Below the pieces are notes generated by a model. That model searched no databases and had not been told where the DNA came from. It worked only from the letters and a program-made list of their open reading frames with translations. Positions 4,767 through 7,838 of a stretch of DNA of 7,838 nt are shown one piece after another. This DNA is from Candidatus Aenigmatarchaeota archaeon (GTDB lineage: Archaea; Aenigmatarchaeota; Aenigmatarchaeia; PWEA01): NCBI GenBank assembly GCA_003550625.1, contig PUKU01000054.1, positions 1 to 7,838 on the forward strand, read 5' to 3'. The translations under genes and the position numbers were made by a program. Position 1 is the first letter of the stretch. Every line of letters begins with the position of its first letter.

Positions 4767-5724
4767 GATATTTGGAAGACAGAGTTTGAAGGAAAGAATC
4801 AGTTTTCTTCAGGAACGGGTGGAAGGTCTCGAGAAGGAAAAGGAGGAACTGAGAATAAAGGCTGACAAGGAGCAAAACAGGGCCAAGGAGGCCATAACCA
4901 GAAAGCAGCAGCTTGATAGGGAGATAAAGAAAAAACAGGACAGAATAGAGTCTCTGCAGGATGAAATTAAGAAGAAAGAGTTTCTAAGCAGTACGTCGAT
5001 ATCGGATAAAAAAACAGACGAAGTTCCCAGAGAACGCCTTGGGAGTATTCTTGAAAAGATAGGAAGCATCGAGAGCAAAGACGATGACCTGTTTACCGTA
5101 TTTCTACCGAAGGAAACGTCAGTGGAGGATCTGGACGCAGAGGGACTTATCCAGACAAACCTAACACTTAACCAGCTACGTAGACTGAAGGAGGAGAGTT
5201 CCGAAACAGGCAAGGTTCTTTTCCACTGTGAAGACCTCTTCAGCCTGCTCTTAAAGCCTCCTGTTCCTGTGAGGAAGGACTCGTGGAAAAAAGGAAAGAA
5301 GTTTGAAACAGACCGTCTCCAGGAGCTCATTGAACAGGATGTGGGCTTCGTATATCTTTCTGCCGGTGGTTCTTCGGCAGCTCTCTTCTCGCGGGAGATA
5401 AAGGATATGGAGATAGTTAGGAGCAGTATCAAGGGTAAGCACAAGAAGGGAGGTTTTAGCCAGGGTCGGTTTGAAAGAGGGAGGATGGAGGAGGTTAAGA
5501 AACATGTCGAGAAGGTTGTGGATGCTGCCAAAAAAGTGATACCAGAAGATGTAGAGGTATCGGTCTGTGGATCAGAGGATCTGGTGGCCCTGTTTGAAGA
5601 CAGCGACTTTGCTGACGAACGCAGAACATTCAGAAGAAATATAGATATATCGGGCATAGAAACAAAGAATGATCTTCAGAGAGCCTTCAGTAGGTTTTGG
5701 AAGGCCAGTATTACTTATCTATAA
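4750..5724 (+). CDS. VLRF1 (Vms1/ANKZF1-like) peptidyl-tRNA hydrolase with N-terminal coiled coil
   Basis: 324 residues from ATG at 4750. Residues 12-80 are a Lys/Glu-rich coiled coil; 195-320 form the release-factor-like core with VGFVYLSAGGSSAALF (198-213), the catalytic loop KGGFSQGRFER (233-243, catalytic-type Q238 in G-x-S-Q) and VEVSVCGSEDL (268-278). Proteins of this family act like release factors on stalled 60S/50S subunits and cut peptidyl-tRNA (Vms1 in yeast, ANKZF1 in man). The start is uncertain: ATG 4726 (adding eight residues) follows GAGGTGAT at 4707-4714, while ATG 4750 follows GAGGGG and gives the family-like MSLTDKIFGR; 4750 is preferred. The gene overlaps the end of bud32 by 17 nt (41 nt with the earlier start), implying coupled translation of a tRNA-modification and a ribosome-rescue factor. 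Its end overlaps the convergent antiporter gene by 14 nt. The N-terminal coiled coil could serve ribosome docking or oligomerisation; that is inference. Confidence 0.88.
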   Translation: MSLTDKIFGRQSLKERISFLQERVEGLEKEKEELRIKADKEQNRAKEAITRKQQLDREIKKKQDRIESLQDEIKKKEFLSSTSISDKKTDEVPRERLGSILEKIGSIESKDDDLFTVFLPKETSVEDLDAEGLIQTNLTLNQLRRLKEESSETGKVLFHCEDLFSLLLKPPVPVRKDSWKKGKKFETDRLQELIEQDVGFVYLSAGGSSAALFSREIKDMEIVRSSIKGKHKKGGFSQGRFERGRMEEVKKHVEKVVDAAKKVIPEDVEVSVCGSEDLVALFEDSDFADERRTFRRNIDISGIETKNDLQRAFSRFWKASITYL

Positions 5725-6955
5725 GATTCTCTTCAAGTACTTCTTCCGTTGCCTTCATTCCTTTTTCAACATATACAACACCTATGGTTGTTACAATGGA
5801 GGTTCCCAGTATAACAGAGAAGACAATCTCCGGAAAGATCTCTGTTCCAGGGATTCCATATTCAATCGCAGGTGCTGATGCCAAGACTGCGGCTGCCAGA
5901 CCCCGCGGAGACATGAAGGTCATTATTCCTTTCTCTGCTATACTGAAGTCACTTCCTGTTGAGATTATTTTAACTGCCAGAGACCGTGTTGCCAGAATAA
6001 TCAGGACCAAAATTCCACCGTATGCGAAAAGCATTGGATTGTCGAAGGTTATTATTATTCCTAGTATCACGAAGAAAAATGTCTTTACAAACAGCGATAT
6101 GTACGACTGTATATCCTTCGATCTTTTTTCGAGTCCAGGGTACTCGTCCTCAAAGTCGAGTAGTTTTTCTATGCTTCTTGGATTTCCAATAACCAGACCT
6201 ACCACAAAGGCTGCAACAGCTCCATGTCCTCCGAGTATGTGTGTTCCTGCGTAGACAAAGAAAAGAAAGGCAAGGGTTAGCATGTAGCTGTATTCTTCCC
6301 TTCTCAAATGTCTCAGTATCATAAGCCATACGATACCCGATACTATCCCCACCACGATTGAAACCGAAAAGATTGAAACCACCCTGGCCAGTCCTTCTGT
6401 GGTGAAAACCTCAGCTCCTGATGCACCGCCTACCATCATATCCATGATAAAGAGGGCGACGATTATACAGAGCGGATCCGTGATAACGGACTCTATATCG
6501 AGTGTGAGCCTGGGTCCCTTCCCGAACTCTTCCAGTCCGGAAACCACTGGAATTACTATGGCAGATGATACACCGCCTACTATTGACCCAAGCAGAAACG
6601 ATGTTGCTATACAGGTTCCCAGAGTATAATATGATACAATACCAACGGCCGAGGCGGAAAAGACAAATCCAAGTGCGGATAGAAGTATGCCCCTGTGGAC
6701 CTCCTCGAGCACTTCCTTCATCTTAAGCTTGAGTCCGGCATCGAACAGTATCATCAGCAGAGCAAGGGCCGATATGTAGGGGCTTATCCGAAGAAACATG
6801 TCTCTACGGAATATTCCCAGAACGGGGCCCAGAACCACACCTAAAATCAAAAGGAACAGTATGTCCGGAACCTTTGTTTTCTTGAAAAAATAGTTTCCAA
6901 CAAAGCCTATGGCCATCACCGATGCTATGACTAAAAAGAGTACTGTTACTTCCAT
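5711..6955 (-). CDS. Cation/proton antiporter, CPA superfamily (NhaP/KefB-like)
   Basis: 414 residues with about 12 transmembrane helices and short loops. Family marks: VPDILFLLILGVVLGP (29-44), LFDAGLKL (70-77), the ion-site helix SVITDP (156-161, D160), GGHGAVAAFVVGLVIGN (242-258), FFFVILG (293-299) and a membrane Arg in SPRGLAAAVLA (349-359). It should exchange Na+ or K+ for H+ across the cell membrane, for pH and ion balance. At the ion-binding pair, CPA1 members usually have N-D and CPA2 electrogenic members D-D; here it is T159-D160, so stoichiometry and ion choice cannot be assigned. There is no C-terminal TrkA-N or TrkA-C domain; the protein ends in a short acidic cytosolic tail. The ATG at 6955 follows a TATA box by 25 nt, so the mRNA looks leaderless. 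It is monocistronic as far as seen, divergent from the acidic four-Cys protein. Confidence 0.92.
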   Translation of the reverse strand: MEVTVLFLVIASVMAIGFVGNYFFKKTKVPDILFLLILGVVLGPVLGIFRRDMFLRISPYISALALLMILFDAGLKLKMKEVLEEVHRGILLSALGFVFSASAVGIVSYYTLGTCIATSFLLGSIVGGVSSAIVIPVVSGLEEFGKGPRLTLDIESVITDPLCIIVALFIMDMMVGGASGAEVFTTEGLARVVSIFSVSIVVGIVSGIVWLMILRHLRREEYSYMLTLAFLFFVYAGTHILGGHGAVAAFVVGLVIGNPRSIEKLLDFEDEYPGLEKRSKDIQSYISLFVKTFFFVILGIIITFDNPMLFAYGGILVLIILATRSLAVKIISTGSDFSIAEKGIMTFMSPRGLAAAVLASAPAIEYGIPGTEIFPEIVFSVILGTSIVTTIGVVYVEKGMKATEEVLEENLIDK

Positions 6956-6974
6956 GTGGGTATCTTTCGTCTAC

Positions 6975-6985
6975 TTTAAATAAAA
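6975..6985 (-). promoter_or_regulatory. TATA box of the antiporter gene
   Basis: TTTATTTAAAG on the minus strand is centred about 25 nt before the ATG at 6955, predicting a leaderless transcript. It faces away from the box at 6999-7007, so one intergenic space of 83 nt serves both divergent genes. Confidence 0.6.
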
Positions 6986-6998
6986 AAATGAGGGAAAG

Positions 6999-7007
6999 TT
7001 TAAAAAG
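6999..7007 (+). promoter_or_regulatory. TATA box of the acidic four-Cys protein gene
   Basis: TTTAAAAAG is centred about 36 nt before ATG 7039, so transcription should start near 7029-7030. This rules out the in-frame ATG at 6988, which lies upstream of the box, and leaves a leader of about 9 nt carrying GTGAT (7030-7034). Confidence 0.5.
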
Positions 7008-7038
7008 CACCTCTAAGTATTATGACCCAGTGATAGTT

Positions 7039-7395
7039 ATGGAGGATATGGTTCCGGAAGGAAAGATCTTTGAGGTGGAGGATAACAGTTTCGACTGTTT
7101 GATCTGTGAAGAAACGATAGAGTTTGAGTTCGATCCCGATGGCCCAATGGAAACTGATCCCGAGGAAGAACTGATAGGGGAGTTCGAAGAAGATATAGCA
7201 ACCCCTGATAACTTTACAGAGGAGGTCGAGCCAGAGATAGATGGGAACGAAGAAGAAAGCATGATGATAGACTGTGAGTGTGGTGCAGAATACCTAATAA
7301 AGAAGGTTCCGGGCGTGCCCGGCTTCGAGGTAGTGCATCTCGTGGAGGAGGAACCGGAGCTTATCGAAAAAGAGTTTGAAAATGAGTTCCACTGA
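7039..7395 (+). CDS. Very acidic four-cysteine (CxxC...CxC) protein, function unknown
   Basis: 118 residues from ATG 7039. The frame extends to ATG 6988, but the TATA box lies inside that extension; ATG 7048 is a further option. Acidic residues make up 43 of 118 (36%), against only four Lys and no Arg, an unusual charge even compared with its neighbours. Two cysteine pairs, C20-x2-C23 (CLIC) and C79-x-C81 (CECG), flank an acidic, Pro-containing insert of about 55 residues and could join into one zinc ribbon. Around them are short beta-prone stretches: KIFEVED (9-15) and TIEFEFD (26-32) near the first pair, and AEYLIKKVPGVPGFEVVHLVEE (83-104, in two parts) after the second. I do not recognise the family. 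The charge could mimic nucleic acid or bind a basic or metal partner; these are guesses. The gene lies 35 nt before the XPD-like helicase gene on the same strand, so the two may be partly co-transcribed, though the helicase has its own possible TATA box. Confidence 0.78.
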   Translation: MEDMVPEGKIFEVEDNSFDCLICEETIEFEFDPDGPMETDPEEELIGEFEEDIATPDNFTEEVEPEIDGNEEESMMIDCECGAEYLIKKVPGVPGFEVVHLVEEEPELIEKEFENEFH

Positions 7396-7397
7396 AG

Positions 7398-7407
7398 CAT
7401 TTATTAG
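7398..7407 (+). promoter_or_regulatory. Possible TATA-like box for the XPD-like helicase gene
   Basis: CATTTATTAG is centred about 28 nt before the ATG at 7431, close to the leaderless distance seen elsewhere in the window. It is a weaker match than the other boxes, and read-through from the gene ending at 7395 is also possible. Confidence 0.35.
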
Positions 7408-7430
7408 GTACGAGTTCACTTAACTTCTCC

Positions 7431-7838
7431 ATGGTTCCGAAACTTTTTCCCTTCGAGAGCATACGCTCGGGACAGGACAAACTAGTGGAGGACGTGGCCA
7501 AGGTCCTTCAAAATGGTATGAACCTTGTTGCCCATGCTCCATCTGGTCTCGGTAAGACTGCAGCCAGTCTTTCTCCCTCACTGGAGTATGCTATAAAAAA
7601 CAACAAGACGGTCTTCTTTCTGACACCAAAACATTCACAGCACACAATGGCCATAGATACTGTAAAGGAAATAATGAATAGGCATGGTATAGAGATAACC
7701 GTTGCTGATGTGATAGGAAAACGCTGGCTCTGTAGTGCAGATGGTATAAAGGATATGACCTCCTCTGATTTTCAGAACTACTGCAAAACACTCAGGGAGG
7801 AGGAAAGGTGTAGATATTACAACAGCACCTTCAAGGAC
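7431..7838 (+). CDS. XPD/Rad3-like Fe-S DNA helicase, 5' part only
   Basis: 136 residues are seen and the frame runs off the window, so most of the protein (family members have roughly 550-700 residues) is missing. Visible: the Q-motif-like start FPFESIRSGQ (6-15), Walker A APSGLGKT (36-43), motif Ia VFFLTPKHSQ (61-70), then GKRWLCS (96-102) and YCKTLREEERCRYYN (117-131). C101, C118 and C127 sit where XPD, FancJ and DinG relatives hold the first three ligands of the 4Fe-4S cluster; the fourth should follow shortly. These are superfamily 2 helicases that unwind DNA 5' to 3', using the Fe-S domain as a wedge; in archaea the role in repair is likely but not proven. The Walker B and motor domain 2 are outside the window. 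The preceding gene is the acidic four-Cys protein. Confidence 0.9.
   Translation, partial: MVPKLFPFESIRSGQDKLVEDVAKVLQNGMNLVAHAPSGLGKTAASLSPSLEYAIKNNKTVFFLTPKHSQHTMAIDTVKEIMNRHGIEITVADVIGKRWLCSADGIKDMTSSDFQNYCKTLREEERCRYYNSTFKD

Noticed and set aside
4809..5657. 282-codon open frame on the minus strand opposite VLRF1
   Set aside because: Very Ser/Phe-rich, as expected for the complement of Lys/Glu-rich coiled-coil coding sequence; the plus-strand frame carries the VLRF1 motifs.
6988..7038. Seventeen-residue N-terminal extension of the acidic protein
   Set aside because: The extension has basic, unlike composition and contains the TATA box (6999-7007), so it is likely upstream of the transcript start.
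1..7838. CRISPR array, insertion sequence, tRNA or rRNA genes
   Set aside because: No regularly spaced repeats, no terminal inverted repeats or transposase, and no cloverleaf or rRNA-like sequence was found by reading both strands.

Overview
The window is archaeal chromosome. The evidence is a Bud32 (KEOPS) kinase, a VLRF1-type peptidyl-tRNA hydrolase, a membrane-anchored S16 protease of the archaeal COG1750 type, an Fe-S XPD-like helicase, a two-domain (Alu/S) SRP RNA, and TATA-like boxes about 24-27 nt upstream of most first genes, so that many transcripts look leaderless. Arg is mostly AGA/AGG and Ile often ATA. The proteome is not generally acidic, which argues against a salt-in halophile. 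Bud32 is not fused to Kae1, and the VLRF1 and XPD sequences would fit a DPANN or small-genome euryarchaeal lineage, but the lineage cannot be fixed from this window alone. Genes are densely packed and no stretch over 300 bases lacks a gene.

Minus-strand block, 3440 down to 1: SRP RNA, then a membrane-anchored Lon-type protease, a short TraB/PrgY-family protein, a single-KH RNA-binding protein, an M50-like membrane protein whose HExxH motif reads HHIGH, and, behind its own TATA box, a DUF87/HerA-like ATPase cut by the window edge. The four middle genes are spaced 3 nt, 12 nt and -1 nt and look like one operon. The protease start codon lies only 9 nt past the end of the SRP RNA, with no TATA box of its own at the expected distance.

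Central block, 3510-5724: a 70-residue two-helix membrane protein divergent from the SRP RNA; an 84-residue EF-Tu domain-2-like protein on the minus strand; then, divergently, Bud32 overlapping a coiled-coil VLRF1 protein. This cluster concerns translation: tRNA t6A synthesis (KEOPS), ribosome rescue and an elongation-factor-like beta barrel.

Right block, 5711-7838: a cation/proton antiporter on the minus strand, converging on VLRF1 with a 14-nt overlap of the coding ends; divergent from it, a very acidic four-cysteine protein of unknown function; and the start of an XPD/Rad3-like helicase that runs off the window.

The most unusual points are the protease / protease-like operon directly behind the SRP RNA, the loss of the catalytic Glu in the M50 member, the UGAC tetraloop in SRP helix 8, and the acidic CxxC...CxC protein. 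Nothing here proves a new system. The SRP RNA-linked membrane proteolysis cluster is the best candidate.
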